Assembly (NCBI RefSeq): GCF_040947875.1 | Contig: NZ_JBFRXN010000002.1 | Span: 3,162,001-3,226,000, forward strand | Source: Pseudomonas sp. MYb118 | GTDB taxonomy: Bacteria > Pseudomonadota > Gammaproteobacteria > Pseudomonadales > Pseudomonadaceae | Direction of reading: 5' to 3' | Length of the DNA stretch: 64,000 nt | Program-made: the position numbers and the translations under genes | Part shown: piece by piece, positions 42,811 through 52,208 of the stretch | Numbering within the stretch: the first letter of the stretch is position 1 | How the letters are laid out: every line of letters begins with the position of its first letter | Notes under the pieces: model-generated | Seen by the model: only the letters and a program-made list of their open reading frames with translations | What the model was told of the DNA's origin: nothing | Databases searched by the model: none

Positions 42811-42876
42811 ATCGCGAGCAGGCTCGCTCCCACAGGAAAATGCATTCCAATGTGGGAGCGAGCCTGCTCGCGATTG
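42811..42876. repeat. REPIN following ung
   Basis: ATCGCGAGCAGGCTCGCTCC and its inverse with about 22 bases between, preceded by an eight-A run directly after the ung stop. It lies between the convergent ung and abrB-like genes and may act as a transcription barrier. Confidence 0.9.
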
Positions 42877-42889
42877 ATTCACCCAGATT

Positions 42890-43930
42890 TCAGTCCGAAG
42901 CGGAATCCCGATTCCAATACCGAAACAACGGCTCCGCCAAGAACAGCACGAACAACAACCGCATCACCTGCATCGCCGTCACCAGCGGTACCGACAATTG
43001 CAGGGTCTCGGCCGTCAGGCTCATCTCCGCGATCCCGCCGGGCATCATGCCCAGGGTCAGCGAGCGCAGGTCCAAATGCGTCAACGCACTCAAGCCCAAT
43101 GCCGCCGCCGTGGCGATCAGCATGGTCAGCGCCGTGCCGATCAGGGTACGGCCCATGAATGAGGGCGCGCGGCGGAAAAACTGCCGGTTGAAATGACAGC
43201 CCAGGCCACTGCCGATCAGCCACTGGCCAATCTGGCTGCCGCCGTTGGGCAGGCTGATGTGCAAGTCCCAGGCGATGCTCACCGCCGCCGTAACCAGCAG
43301 CGGCCCGAACAGCCACGGGTTGGGTTGGCGCAGACGTTGCCACAGCCAGGCCGCCAAAGCGCCCGCCGGGAACAGGATGGCCAGCCACCACCAATTGACG
43401 GCGGCTGGATGAAACACCGGTGCGCCGTCCCCCAGCAGGTACTTGAAGGCAGCCGGTACGCACAGCACCACCACCAGCACCCGCAGGCTCTGGCCCGCCG
43501 CGACACGGCTGAGCACCGCGCCGTTACGCGCACCGAGGTTGACCATCTCGCCGGAACCGCCCGGCATGCTGGAGAAAAACGCGGTGGCGCGATCCTCGCC
43601 GGTGCGCCGCATCAACCACACGCCGACCACGGCGGACAGGCTGGTGACCAGCGCACCGAAGAAGATCAGGCCGAAGTGGCTCATGACCTGCTCGATCACC
43701 ACCGGGGTGAAGTGCAGTCCAATGCCAATGCCGACCACCCATTGGCCGCACTTGCGGCCGCCTGGGATTTCCGCCAGTTGCCACGGCGTGAGGCAGCGCA
43801 CCAGGATGATCGCCAGTAGCGAGCCGACCATCCATGGCAGCGGCCAGCCCACCAGGCTGGCCAGGTAACCGCCCAGCGCGCCGACCAGCGGCGTGCCCCA
43901 CCAGGCGCTCAAGGGTGTTCGATCAGACAT
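42890..43930 (-). CDS. AbrB-family membrane protein
   Basis: 346 aa (ATG 43930, MSDRTPLSAWWG; a second ATG lies two codons upstream). Two repeats of the AbrB membrane module (PF05145): SLLAIILVRCLTPWQ..GGRKCGQWVVGIGIGLHF and ..NGGSQIGQWLIGSGLGCHFN, each ending in a MPGG-like motif (SMPGGSGEMVNLG; MMPGGIAEMSLTAE). About ten helices. Often mislabelled ammonia monooxygenase. It overlaps tctA by 8 bases, so it is part of the tricarboxylate-transport operon; its role there is unknown. Confidence 0.85.
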   Translation of the reverse strand: MSDRTPLSAWWGTPLVGALGGYLASLVGWPLPWMVGSLLAIILVRCLTPWQLAEIPGGRKCGQWVVGIGIGLHFTPVVIEQVMSHFGLIFFGALVTSLSAVVGVWLMRRTGEDRATAFFSSMPGGSGEMVNLGARNGAVLSRVAAGQSLRVLVVVLCVPAAFKYLLGDGAPVFHPAAVNWWWLAILFPAGALAAWLWQRLRQPNPWLFGPLLVTAAVSIAWDLHISLPNGGSQIGQWLIGSGLGCHFNRQFFRRAPSFMGRTLIGTALTMLIATAAALGLSALTHLDLRSLTLGMMPGGIAEMSLTAETLQLSVPLVTAMQVMRLLFVLFLAEPLFRYWNRDSASD

Positions 43931-45437
43931 CGGCAACCGCGCGACGAGCGAGCGAACGTTTACGCCAGATCCGCAGCAGCGGCAGCGACAGCATCACGAT
44001 GGTCAGCACCCAGACACCGACGGTGATCGGGCTCGACCAGAGGATTTCCAGCGCACCGTTGGAGATCGACAGGGCGCGACGCAGGTTCTGCTCCATCAGG
44101 CCACCGAGGATGAAGCCCAGCAGCACTGGCGACAACGGGAAATCCATCTTGCGCAAGATGTAGCCGAAGATGCCGATGCCGACCATCAGGAACAGGTCGA
44201 AGGTGGTCGCGTGCACTGCGTAGACGCCGATCCCGGTGATGATGGCGATCACCGGCACCAGTGCCCAGTTCGGCACGGCGAGGATGCGGGTGAAGATGCG
44301 GATCATCGGGATGTTGAGGATCACCAGCATGATGTTGGCGATGAACAACGAAGCGATCAGGCCCCAGACGATGTCCGGTTGCTGTTGGAACAGCAGCGGG
44401 CCCGGGGTGATGTTGTACAGCGACAGGGCGCCGATCATCACCGCAGTGGTGCCCGAACCTGGCACGCCGAGGGTCAGCATCGGTACCAGCGCGCCGCACG
44501 CCGAAGCGCCGATGGCGGTTTCCGGTGCTGCCAGGCCGCGCATGTCGCCCTGGCCGAAGGTGCCCTTGGCGCCAGCGATGCGTTTTTCGGTCATGTAGGC
44601 CACGGCGCTGGCCAGCGTTGCGCCGGCACCCGGCAGCACGCCCATGATGAAACCGAACAGGCCGCAACGCAGGTTCACGATGAACACCGCCGACGCTTCC
44701 TTGAGGTTGAACATCATGCGCCCGGTGGCTTTCACCGCTTCCTGGCCGCGATGGGTTTTTTCCAGCAGCAGCAGGATTTCACTGATGGAGAACAGGCCCA
44801 GCACCAGCACCACGAACTGAATGCCGTCGGTGAGGTGAATGTTGTCCCCGGTGAAACGGTACACGCCGCTGTTGGCGTCGATGCCGACCGTCGACAGGAA
44901 CAGGCCGATCAACGCGGCGATGAACGTCTTCAGCGGACGATCACCGGCCATGCCGCCCAGGCAGACAATCGCGAACACCATCAGTACGAAATATTCCGCC
45001 GGCCCGAAGGCAATCGCCCATTTCGCCAGCAGCGGCGCGAACAGCACCATGCCGCAGGTGGCAATGAACGCACCGATGAACGAACTCCACGCCGACAGCG
45101 ACAACGCCACGCCAGCTAGGCCCTTGCGCGCCATCGGGTAGCCGTCCAGGGTGGTCATCACGGTGGAAGCTTCGCCGGGGATGTTCAGCAGGATCGAGCT
45201 GATCCGCCCGCCGTACTCGCAACCCAGGTACACCGCCGCCAACAGGATCAGTGCCGACTCCGGTGGCAGGCCGAGGGCGAAAGCGATCGGGATCAGCAAT
45301 GCCACGCCGTTGATCGGGCCCAGGCCCGGCAACAGGCCGACGACGGTGCCGATCAGGGTGCCGGTCAGCGCCGTCACCAGGTTGTAAGGGCTCAGCGCAA
45401 CGCCGAAACCCTGGCCCAAATAGCCAAGCGTATCCAT
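43923..45437 (-). CDS. tctA: Tripartite tricarboxylate transporter, large permease subunit
   Basis: 504 aa, about eleven to twelve transmembrane helices. The TctA signature GTLIGTVVGLLPGLGPINGVALLIP is near the N-terminus, with a second GxxPGxG copy in FIMGVLPGAGATLASAVAYM. Normal length for TctA. It works with TctB and the periplasmic TctC to import citrate or a related tricarboxylate using an ion gradient. Confidence 0.95.
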   Translation of the reverse strand: MDTLGYLGQGFGVALSPYNLVTALTGTLIGTVVGLLPGLGPINGVALLIPIAFALGLPPESALILLAAVYLGCEYGGRISSILLNIPGEASTVMTTLDGYPMARKGLAGVALSLSAWSSFIGAFIATCGMVLFAPLLAKWAIAFGPAEYFVLMVFAIVCLGGMAGDRPLKTFIAALIGLFLSTVGIDANSGVYRFTGDNIHLTDGIQFVVLVLGLFSISEILLLLEKTHRGQEAVKATGRMMFNLKEASAVFIVNLRCGLFGFIMGVLPGAGATLASAVAYMTEKRIAGAKGTFGQGDMRGLAAPETAIGASACGALVPMLTLGVPGSGTTAVMIGALSLYNITPGPLLFQQQPDIVWGLIASLFIANIMLVILNIPMIRIFTRILAVPNWALVPVIAIITGIGVYAVHATTFDLFLMVGIGIFGYILRKMDFPLSPVLLGFILGGLMEQNLRRALSISNGALEILWSSPITVGVWVLTIVMLSLPLLRIWRKRSLARRAVADV

Positions 45438-45438
45438 A

Positions 45439-45897
45439 TCAGTTCTCCAGGAACTCGAGCAGGCCCAATGGCAGCGGCACGTCCATCAACTTGTCGAACA
45501 GCAGGTACAGACCAATCGCCATGAACGTGGTGACCACCACGCTGGGCAGCCAGCGACCGCCATACAGGCGGGCCATGGGGATACCGATCAGGATGCTGCT
45601 GAGGATGAAACCCAGGGGCTCGAACAGCCCGGCGAAGATCAGCAAGAGCACGACGCACAGGCCGATCTTGTTCAGGGTTTCACGGTCCAGTTGCGGGTCG
45701 TCTTCGCTGTGCACGATGGGTGTCGGACGAAACGCCATGTACAGCAGCGCACAGCCCATCAGCCCCAGCATCAGCAGAGGAAAGGCCCGAGGCCCCACCG
45801 GTTCATAGGAATATTCGGCCTGATAAGGCCAGGCCATCAGCGCCAGGCCCAGACAGACCAGTAGCAGCACCGAGGCAAAAACACGTTGTAAGAGCAT
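45439..45897 (-). CDS. tctB: Tripartite tricarboxylate transporter, small permease subunit
   Basis: 152 aa from the ATG at 45897 with CAGGAG upstream. Four hydrophobic helices, typical TctB pattern with YEPVGPRAFPLLMLGLMG after helix 1. It ends one base before tctA. Confidence 0.92.
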   Translation of the reverse strand: MLLQRVFASVLLLVCLGLALMAWPYQAEYSYEPVGPRAFPLLMLGLMGCALLYMAFRPTPIVHSEDDPQLDRETLNKIGLCVVLLLIFAGLFEPLGFILSSILIGIPMARLYGGRWLPSVVVTTFMAIGLYLLFDKLMDVPLPLGLLEFLEN

Positions 45898-45914
45898 GGC
45901 AAACTCCTGTGCCA

Positions 45915-45935
45915 CGGCCCCGCCAGGCGGGGCCG
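45915..45935 (-). promoter_or_regulatory. Intercistronic hairpin between tctC and tctB
   Basis: CGGCCCCGCC and GGCGGGGCCG form a very GC-rich stem with a minimal loop, no T-run. It lies right after tctC and could protect the tctC mRNA and lower tctB/tctA expression, as needed for an abundant binding protein (inference). Confidence 0.6.
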
Positions 45936-45955
45936 CAGCCGCTAGACAGAGACGA

Positions 45956-46933
45956 TCACTGAATCAGGCCGAACTCTTTGGCCAGCACTTTGTAGTCGGC
46001 CACCTGTTTCTTCACGTAGGTGTCCAGCTCCGGGCCGGTCATGGCGAACGGGAACAGCTCGCGCTGATCGCGCAGCTTGGCGAACTCGTCGGAGGCCAGC
46101 AGTTTGTCGAAGGACTCTTTCCACCAGGCGTAGTCTTCATCGCTGACCTTCGGCCCCAGGTAGAAGCCGCGAACCACCGGCCAGACGATGTCGTAGCCTT
46201 GTTCCTTGGCGGTCGGGATGTCTTTCATTTCCGGCTCGTCCAGGCGCTTGTCGGAGAACACCGCCAGCAGGCGCATGTCACCGCTGAGGATGTGCGGCAT
46301 GGAGTCGGAGATGTCGGTACTGCCGACCTGGATGTGGCCGCCGAGCAGTGCGGTGGCGATTTCACCGCCGCCTTCGAGGGCGACGTAACGCAGGTCACGT
46401 GGGTTGATCCCGGCGGCCTTGGCGATCAGTGCGGTTTGCATCCAGTCCTGGCTGCCGACGGTGCCGCCGGAACCGATCACCACCGAGCTTGGATCTTTCT
46501 TCAGCGCCTTGACCAGATCGTCCAGGGACTTGTAGGGCGAATCGTTTTTCACCGCGATGGCGCCGTAGCTGGTGCCGACTGCCGCCAGCCAGCGCACGGC
46601 GTTTTCATCGAAACGACCGAACTTGCCCTGGGCCAGGTTCAGCAGCGAGCCGCTCGACCAGGCCACCAGGGTGCCGGCGTCGGCCGGGCGCTGCGCCACG
46701 ACCGCGTTGTATGCCACTGCGCCAACACCACCGGGCATGTAGGTCACGCGCATCGGCTTGGTCAGCAGTTTTTCGTTGACCAGCGCGCTCTGCGCCAGTT
46801 TGCAGGTCAGGTCGAAACCACCGCCCGGCGAGGCAGGGGCGATGCATTCCGGGCGTTTCGGCTCGGCCATCAGTTGGCCGGCGAACAGCACGCAGCTGGC
46901 GGCGAGGGCGAAACGGCGCAGTGATCTATTCAT
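45956..46933 (-). CDS. tctC: Tricarboxylate-binding periplasmic protein (Bug family)
   Basis: 325 aa from the ATG at 46933 with GGAGAT upstream. The signal peptide ends QLMA before EPKRPECIAPASPGGGFDLTCK, the Bug/TctC family start that contacts the carboxylate. YMPGGVGAVAYN and GSGGTVGSQDWMQ are family motifs. It delivers the substrate to TctAB. First gene of tctCBA-abrB, divergent from tctDE. Confidence 0.93.
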   Translation of the reverse strand: MNRSLRRFALAASCVLFAGQLMAEPKRPECIAPASPGGGFDLTCKLAQSALVNEKLLTKPMRVTYMPGGVGAVAYNAVVAQRPADAGTLVAWSSGSLLNLAQGKFGRFDENAVRWLAAVGTSYGAIAVKNDSPYKSLDDLVKALKKDPSSVVIGSGGTVGSQDWMQTALIAKAAGINPRDLRYVALEGGGEIATALLGGHIQVGSTDISDSMPHILSGDMRLLAVFSDKRLDEPEMKDIPTAKEQGYDIVWPVVRGFYLGPKVSDEDYAWWKESFDKLLASDEFAKLRDQRELFPFAMTGPELDTYVKKQVADYKVLAKEFGLIQ

Positions 46934-47331
46934 GGTTATCTCCACGGGAGTTGTTGTTTTTGGGATGTTTCAGGTGCGGCGATTTCGCGTAGCGCAGCCG
47001 AAATCGGCGCTGACACGCGTAAACGATGGGGTGCGGACAAAGGAGGGCGGCGTGGAAGCCTGAAGCTGTGTGGACAGCATGGCGCGATACCTCGGTTATT
47101 GTTCTTATTGGTGAAAACGCTTCGTGGCGTTTTTCGGGCGCAGCAACAAATGGCCGGAATGGGCAGACAGAAACATTCCGTTACCTGACTCTAACCAGCG
47201 AACCTTTCGCTAACCTTTCAGTAGGCTTTCAGCAACCTTTCAACCGGCCTTTGGCGATTTTTAGGGCTTCACAGCGACGGATGCGGCGGTACACTCCGCG
47301 CGGTTGAACATCCCCAATGAGGTAAAAATCC
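46934..47331. other. tctC-tctD divergent control region
   Basis: 398 bases with no supported gene. It must hold the promoters of both operons. The main structure is a set of 11-bp direct repeats near 47201-47245 (separate entry). A GGTAAAA-like leader precedes tctD, whose ribosome binding site is AATGAGGTAAAA. Confidence 0.6.
47201..47245 (+). promoter_or_regulatory. Four 11-bp direct repeats, likely TctD operator
   Basis: AACCTTTC at 47201, 47212 and 47234, and AGGCTTTC at 47223, all exactly 11 bases apart, about 90-130 bases upstream of tctD. OmpR/PhoB-family regulators bind direct repeats with an 11-bp period on one DNA face, so this is a probable TctD site. Confidence 0.65.
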
Positions 47332-48003
47332 ATGCGTGTTCTGCTCGTCGAAGACCATCTGCAGTTGGCTGAAAGTGTCGCCCAGGCACTCAAGAGCACC
47401 GGCCTGACCGTGGATGTGCTGCATGACGGCGTGGCCGCCGACCTGGCATTGAGCAGCGAGGAGTACGCCATGGCGATCCTCGACGTCGGCCTGCCACGCA
47501 TGGATGGTTTTGAAGTGCTGGCGCGTTTGCGCACCCGCGGCAAGAACCTGCCGGTGCTGATGCTGACCGCCCGTAGCGACGTCAAGGACCGGGTTCACGG
47601 CCTCAACCTGGGCGCCGACGATTACCTGGCCAAACCTTTCGAGCTGACCGAGCTCGAAGCCCGGGTCAAGGCGTTGCTGCGCCGCAGCGTGCTCGGCGGC
47701 GAGCGGCTGCAGACCTGCGGCGTGCTGGCCTACGACCTGGACACGCGCCGCTTCACCCTGGGCGACGAACTGCTGACGCTGACCTCCCGCGAGCAGGCGG
47801 TGCTCGAAGCGCTGATCGCCCGTCCGGGTCGGGTAATGAGCAAGGAACAACTGGCGGCTCAGGTGTTCGGCCTGGATGAAGAGGCCAGCCCCGACGCCAT
47901 CGAGATCTACGTGCACCGTTTGCGCAAGAAACTCGACGGCCAGCCGATTGCCATCGTGACGTTCCGTGGGCTCGGCTACCTGCTGGAAAGCCGCGATGCA
48001 TAA
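47332..48003 (+). CDS. tctD: OmpR-family response regulator
   Basis: 223 aa. Receiver domain with phospho-acceptor D51 (AILDVGLPRMDGF), switch T79 and K101 (LAKPFELTELEAR). A C-terminal winged-helix domain (TSREQAVLEALIARPGRVMSKEQL, IEIYVHRLRKKL, FRGLGYLL). It overlaps the sensor kinase gene by 8 bases. With tctE it should induce tctCBA in the presence of tricarboxylates. Confidence 0.92.
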   Translation: MRVLLVEDHLQLAESVAQALKSTGLTVDVLHDGVAADLALSSEEYAMAILDVGLPRMDGFEVLARLRTRGKNLPVLMLTARSDVKDRVHGLNLGADDYLAKPFELTELEARVKALLRRSVLGGERLQTCGVLAYDLDTRRFTLGDELLTLTSREQAVLEALIARPGRVMSKEQLAAQVFGLDEEASPDAIEIYVHRLRKKLDGQPIAIVTFRGLGYLLESRDA

Positions 48004-49381
48004 GCCCAGCAGCCTGCGCTGGCGGTTGCTGTGGAACCTGGCGTCGCTGCTGGTGGTGTTGATGCTGGCCAGTGGCTTGAGTGCTTACTGGAACGGGCGC
48101 GAAGCCGCCGACACCGCCTATGACCGCACCTTGCTGGCCTCGGCGCGGACCATTGCCGCTGGCGTGTCGTCACGCGATGGCAGCCTCAGCGCCGACGTGC
48201 CCTACGTGGCCCTGGACACTTTCGCCTACGACAGCGCCGGACGGATTTTCTACCTGGTCAACGACATCAACCAGAAGCTGATTTCCGGCTACGAAAACCT
48301 GCCGCCACCACCGCCCGGCACGCCACGCACCGATGATTACCCGGCGCTCGCCCGCTTCTACAATGCCACCTATCAGGGGCAGAACGTGCGGGTGGTCAGC
48401 CTGCTCAAGCCGGTGAGCGAGCCGAACATGAACGGCATGGCGGAAATCCGCGTGGCCGAAACCGATGAAGCCCGGGTCAGCATGGCCCGCAGCCTGGCGG
48501 CCGATACCTTGCTGCGCCTGGGCATGCTGGCGATTGGTGCACTGTTGATGGTGTGGTTCGCCGTGAGCGCCGCGCTGCGTCCGCTGGAGCGTTTGCGCAC
48601 GGCGGTGGAAGAGCGGCAACCCGACGATTTGCGGCCATTGCCGCTGGTGGAAGTGCAGCACGAGTTGTGGCCACTGGTGCGGGCGCTCAACCACTTCACT
48701 GAGCGCCTGCGCGGCCAGTTCGAGCGCCAGGCGCAATTCATCGCCGATGCCGCCCATGAACTGCGCACGCCACTGGCGGCGCTCAAGGCGCGGCTGGAAC
48801 TGGGACTGCGTTCCAGCGAGCCGCAGACCTGGCGCGACACCCTGCAAACGGCGGCCCAGGGTACCGACCGTCTGACCCACCTGGCCAATCAGTTGCTGTC
48901 GCTGGCGCGGGTCGAGAACGGCGCCCGAGCCATCGCCGAAGGCGGCGCGCAGTTGCTCGACCTCAGCCAACTGGCCCGCGAGCTGGGCATGGCCATGGCG
49001 CCGCTGGCCCACGCCCGCGGTGTCGCCCTGGCGCTGGAGGCGGACGAGCCGGTCTGGCTGCGCGGCGAGCCTACGCTGCTCAACGAGCTGTTGAGCAATC
49101 TGGTGGACAACGCCCTGGCCCATACGCCGCCCGGCGGCAATGTGATCCTGCGGGTGTCGGCACCGGCGGTGCTGGAAGTCGAGGACGATGGGCCGGGAAT
49201 TCCCCTGGAGGAGCGCGACCGGGTGTTCGAGCGCTTCTACCGACGCAACCAGCAAGTCGCCGGCTCCGGCCTTGGCCTGGCGATCGTCGGCGAAATTTGC
49301 CGCGCGCACCTGGCGCAGATCAGCCTGCACGATGGCGAACAGGCCGGTTTGAAGGTGCGCGTGAGCTTTATTGCCGGCTAA
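47996..49381 (+). CDS. tctE: Sensor histidine kinase of the tricarboxylate system
   Basis: 461 aa from ATG 47996. Transmembrane helices at about 10-32 and 171-194 bound a TctE-type periplasmic sensor domain (EAADTAYDRTLLASARTIAAG). HisKA has phospho-acceptor H254 in DAAHELRTPLAALKARLELG. The HATPase_c boxes are LVDNALAHTPPGG, VEDDGPGIP and GSGLGLAIV. It phosphorylates TctD in response to external citrate-like ligands. Confidence 0.92.
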   Translation: MHKPSSLRWRLLWNLASLLVVLMLASGLSAYWNGREAADTAYDRTLLASARTIAAGVSSRDGSLSADVPYVALDTFAYDSAGRIFYLVNDINQKLISGYENLPPPPPGTPRTDDYPALARFYNATYQGQNVRVVSLLKPVSEPNMNGMAEIRVAETDEARVSMARSLAADTLLRLGMLAIGALLMVWFAVSAALRPLERLRTAVEERQPDDLRPLPLVEVQHELWPLVRALNHFTERLRGQFERQAQFIADAAHELRTPLAALKARLELGLRSSEPQTWRDTLQTAAQGTDRLTHLANQLLSLARVENGARAIAEGGAQLLDLSQLARELGMAMAPLAHARGVALALEADEPVWLRGEPTLLNELLSNLVDNALAHTPPGGNVILRVSAPAVLEVEDDGPGIPLEERDRVFERFYRRNQQVAGSGLGLAIVGEICRAHLAQISLHDGEQAGLKVRVSFIAG

Positions 49382-49395
49382 GGCCCGTTGACCAA

Positions 49396-49498
49396 CCTGT
49401 AGGAGCGAGCATGCTCGCGATGGTGCCCCAGACACCGTTGGGAATCAGACAGCCAGCGTTATCGTTGACGACCATCGCGGGCAAGCCCGCTCCCACAG
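49396..49498. repeat. REPIN
   Basis: GTAGGAGCGAGCATGCTCGC and the inverse GCGGGCAAGCCCGCTCCCAC with a spacer of about 60 bases. Confidence 0.85.
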
Positions 49499-49527
49499 AA
49501 GATCAAAATCAAAAGCCTTGCATGAAA

Positions 49528-49556
49528 CCTGTAGGAGCGAGCTTGCTCGCGATGCA
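49528..49556. repeat. Single REP
   Basis: GTAGGAGCGAGCTTGCTCGC followed by GATG, unpaired, just before the HDOD gene's 3' end. Confidence 0.85.
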
Positions 49557-49570
49557 GGCGACGCGGTCGA

Positions 49571-50392
49571 TCAATAAAACATCGACCGTGACTCTTCAAG
49601 ATCGCTGCACATCGCTTCGTTTTCCGGGTCAATCCCCAGCTTTTTGAACGCCGGCACGCTGAACGGGTCGATCCGGGCAATGGCGTGATCGGTGTCCTTG
49701 TAGCAATACAGGCTGGCCACCTGCACCAGATCGACGTAATCGGCGTGCTCGGATTCGCGCTTGAAATCCAGGTACAGCCCCGGAACCTGCACCAGCATTT
49801 CCGGGAACTCCCAGACCCGCAGCAGCTTTTCGCCCAGCACCGGGTGGATATGGTCAATGACGTGGTTGAGGCTGACCGGGTCTGACAGCAGCTCGAAGTG
49901 ATCTTCGGCGTAGGTCAGGATCGGCAATACGCCAATCTGATGCACCAGCCCACCGAGCGCGGCCTGATCGGGCTTGAGTTGGGTATAAGTGCGGCACAGC
50001 GCGTAGCTGACCCCGGCGATTTCCAGGCTTTTGCGCCAGACATCACGCATTTTTTTCTCCACCACGTCGGAACGCGCGTGGAAAATCTGCTCCATCACCA
50101 GGCCAATCGCCAGGTTGCTGCTGTAGTTGACGCCCAGACGAGTGATGGCCGTGTGCAGGTCCGTGACTTCCTGGGTCGCGCGCAGCAGCGGGCTGTTGAC
50201 CACCTTGATCAGCCGCGCGGACAGCGCGGCGTCACGGCCGATCACCTTGCTCAGGTTACTGACACTGATTTCCGGATCTTCAGCGGCCTTGCGAATCTCC
50301 ATGGCCACTTCCGGCAACGTTGGCAGAACCAGGTCATCGTTGTCGATGGCCTCAACCAAATCCTGTTGGATCTTATCCGCCAGCTCACTCAT
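49571..50392 (-). CDS. HDOD-domain protein
   Basis: 273 aa, a single HDOD domain (about 15-215): LPTLPEVAMEIRKAAEDPEISVSNLSKVIGRDAALSARLIKVVNSP is diagnostic. The canonical HD dyad is degenerate, so it is a non-enzymatic relative of HD phosphohydrolases. HDOD proteins act in signalling, motility or stress regulation; the partner here is unknown. It starts 34 bases downstream of ygfZ on the same strand. Confidence 0.9.
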   Translation of the reverse strand: MSELADKIQQDLVEAIDNDDLVLPTLPEVAMEIRKAAEDPEISVSNLSKVIGRDAALSARLIKVVNSPLLRATQEVTDLHTAITRLGVNYSSNLAIGLVMEQIFHARSDVVEKKMRDVWRKSLEIAGVSYALCRTYTQLKPDQAALGGLVHQIGVLPILTYAEDHFELLSDPVSLNHVIDHIHPVLGEKLLRVWEFPEMLVQVPGLYLDFKRESEHADYVDLVQVASLYCYKDTDHAIARIDPFSVPAFKKLGIDPENEAMCSDLEESRSMFY

Positions 50393-50426
50393 TTGCGTTC
50401 TCTAGGTGTTGCGACAAGTGTTGCCG

Positions 50427-51368
50427 TTAACTCTGGATTTCGCGATCGCGATCCAGTTCATACGGCAGGTCGAGCAAGTGCAGGGCCGGCCCTTCCAGTG
50501 TGCCCAGATGGACGTCACCACTTTCTGCGGCTTCGGCTTGCAGCACGGCCAGCAGTTCAATGTTGTGCCCGGTGTTCGCGGCAATCACCACTTCGCCGAT
50601 GGAACTGCCATGGGTCGGCGAAAACAGCGGTGTGCCAGGTTCCGGCAGTTGATCGGCGGCAAGGCTCAGGCGATACAAGCGGCGCTTGAGTTTGCCCAGG
50701 TACTGCATGCGCGCAACGATTTCCTGGCCGGTGTAGCAGCCTTTCTTGAAACTCACGCCACCGACGGCTTGCAGGTTGAGCATCTGTGGGATGAACAACT
50801 CGCGGGTGCCCGCCATGACCTGGCCAATCCCTGCGCGGATCTGGCCCAGCAGCCATTGGTTGAGATCACCTTCAGCCAGCAGGGCGGACAATTTGCCCTT
50901 GATGGCGTCGGCCTGATCGGCAGCCACCCAGAGTTCGGCACGGCCGGGTGACACGCGCACGGCGATCAATTCGTCGTTACGCACGACGCTGTCGGTGTCG
51001 GCTGGCAATTCCAGGCCCAGGCTGATCAGGGCAGCATCGCCATGGTTGACGCCGAAACGCACCCACGCGGCACTTTCATCGGTCAGTTTTGACTTGGAGA
51101 ACACCGCGTACTTTTTCAGGTCCGCCAGTTGCGGCTCCAACAGCCCGCTGGCCATGGCCATGAGCACGCCGTCCCCTTGCAGCAGGATGCGGAAACTCGA
51201 TTGCATCCGGCCTTTCTGCGTGCAGCGCGCGCCCAGGCTGGCCCGGCTGTCGCTCAGGTAGTTGAGGTTGCAGGTCAACTGCCCTTGCAGGTATTTGGTG
51301 GCATCCACGCCGCGAACCGCGAGAACGCCTTCGTGTGAGAGGGTGCAGAAAAAAGCAGAATCGGCCAT
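50427..51368 (-). CDS. ygfZ: Folate-binding Fe-S cluster maintenance protein YgfZ
   Basis: 313 aa from the ATG at 51368; upstream in-frame ATGs run into the divergent sdhE promoter. A GcvT-like fold with the YgfZ signature KGCYTGQEIVARMQYLGKLKR, catalytic C211. It uses tetrahydrofolate to help repair or build certain Fe-S enzymes. It is divergent from sdhE, itself a succinate dehydrogenase assembly factor, a common pairing. Confidence 0.92.
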   Translation of the reverse strand: MADSAFFCTLSHEGVLAVRGVDATKYLQGQLTCNLNYLSDSRASLGARCTQKGRMQSSFRILLQGDGVLMAMASGLLEPQLADLKKYAVFSKSKLTDESAAWVRFGVNHGDAALISLGLELPADTDSVVRNDELIAVRVSPGRAELWVAADQADAIKGKLSALLAEGDLNQWLLGQIRAGIGQVMAGTRELFIPQMLNLQAVGGVSFKKGCYTGQEIVARMQYLGKLKRRLYRLSLAADQLPEPGTPLFSPTHGSSIGEVVIAANTGHNIELLAVLQAEAAESGDVHLGTLEGPALHLLDLPYELDRDREIQS

Positions 51369-51517
51369 GGGACATCGCAGGGTGAAAAGTCTGGGTGACA
51401 TCATAAGGGGGCGACCATGAAATGGATAGTTCACAAAAGGTCGGGTGTAGCCGACCAAAGCCGACTGTTCGACACAGGCCAGGCCTGTATACTTGCCGCC
51501 TATTTGAGGAGCGCTCC

Positions 51518-51772
51518 ATGGTCGAAGATGTTGAACTGAATCGCCTCTACTGGCACAGCCGCCGCGGCATGCTTGAGCTTGACGTGTTGCTGGTGCCGTT
51601 CGTGAAAGAGGTCTACCCGCACCTCAACGACGTGGATCGCGCCTGCTACGTGCGCCTGCTCGAATGCGAAGACCAGGACATGTTCGGCTGGTTCATGGAG
51701 CGCAGCGAGTCCGAGGATCCGGAGCTGCAGCGCATGGTTCGCATGATCCTGGATCGTGTCCAGCCCAAGTAA
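51518..51772 (+). CDS. sdhE: Succinate dehydrogenase flavinylation factor SdhE
   Basis: 84 aa from ATG 51518 with GAGGAGCG upstream; the frame is open further 5' but only through the promoter. The RGxxE motif is present as RRGMLELD (R16, G17, E20), followed by [16 protein letters not shown]. It promotes covalent FAD attachment to SdhA. A good -10-like TATACT lies about 30 bases upstream. Confidence 0.93.
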   Translation: MVEDVELNRLYWHSRRGMLELDVLLVPFVKEVYPHLNDVDRACYVRLLECEDQDMFGWFMERSESEDPELQRMVRMILDRVQPK

Positions 51773-52208
51773 TACCTTCGAATGCCGCTGGCAGGCCTCA
51801 CGGCGGTTGCTGGCGGCGTATCTCTCGGCCCAGCTGTTCGCGCTGGGCGCTTTGTGCCTTCTTGCCATACCGTTCTGGGCCAGTCTGCCGGGCGTTTTGT
51901 GCTGCCTGCTGCACGCGGCCTGGACGCTGCCACGGCAGATCCTGCTGACGCACCCCGGCGCCTTTCGCGGCTTGCGTCGCGATGCGGATGGCTGGCAACT
52001 GTGGAATCAGGCGCAGGGCTGGCAGGCGGTGCAGTTGCGCCCGGACAGCCTGGCGCTGCCGTTGATCGTGGTGCTGCGCTTTCGCTTGCGCGGCGAACGG
52101 CGAGTCCGGGCGATCTGCGTGCCCGCGGATTCGCTGACGCCGGATGTGCACCGGCGCCTGCGGGTCCGACTGACGTTCAGCCGACGTAGGTGGGCGGCAC
52201 CAGGATAG
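51756..52208 (+). CDS. YgfX/CptA-family membrane protein
   Basis: 150 aa with a GTG start at 51756 overlapping sdhE by 17 bases. Two transmembrane helices near the N-terminus ([19 protein letters not shown] and [14 protein letters not shown]) and a soluble C-terminal domain ([17 protein letters not shown]). The sdhE-ygfX pair is conserved in gamma-proteobacteria; a toxin-antitoxin role has been proposed for the E. coli pair. Its 3' end overlaps the convergent nadB by 32 bases. Confidence 0.85.
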   Translation: MSSPSNTFECRWQASRRLLAAYLSAQLFALGALCLLAIPFWASLPGVLCCLLHAAWTLPRQILLTHPGAFRGLRRDADGWQLWNQAQGWQAVQLRPDSLALPLIVVLRFRLRGERRVRAICVPADSLTPDVHRRLRVRLTFSRRRWAAPG

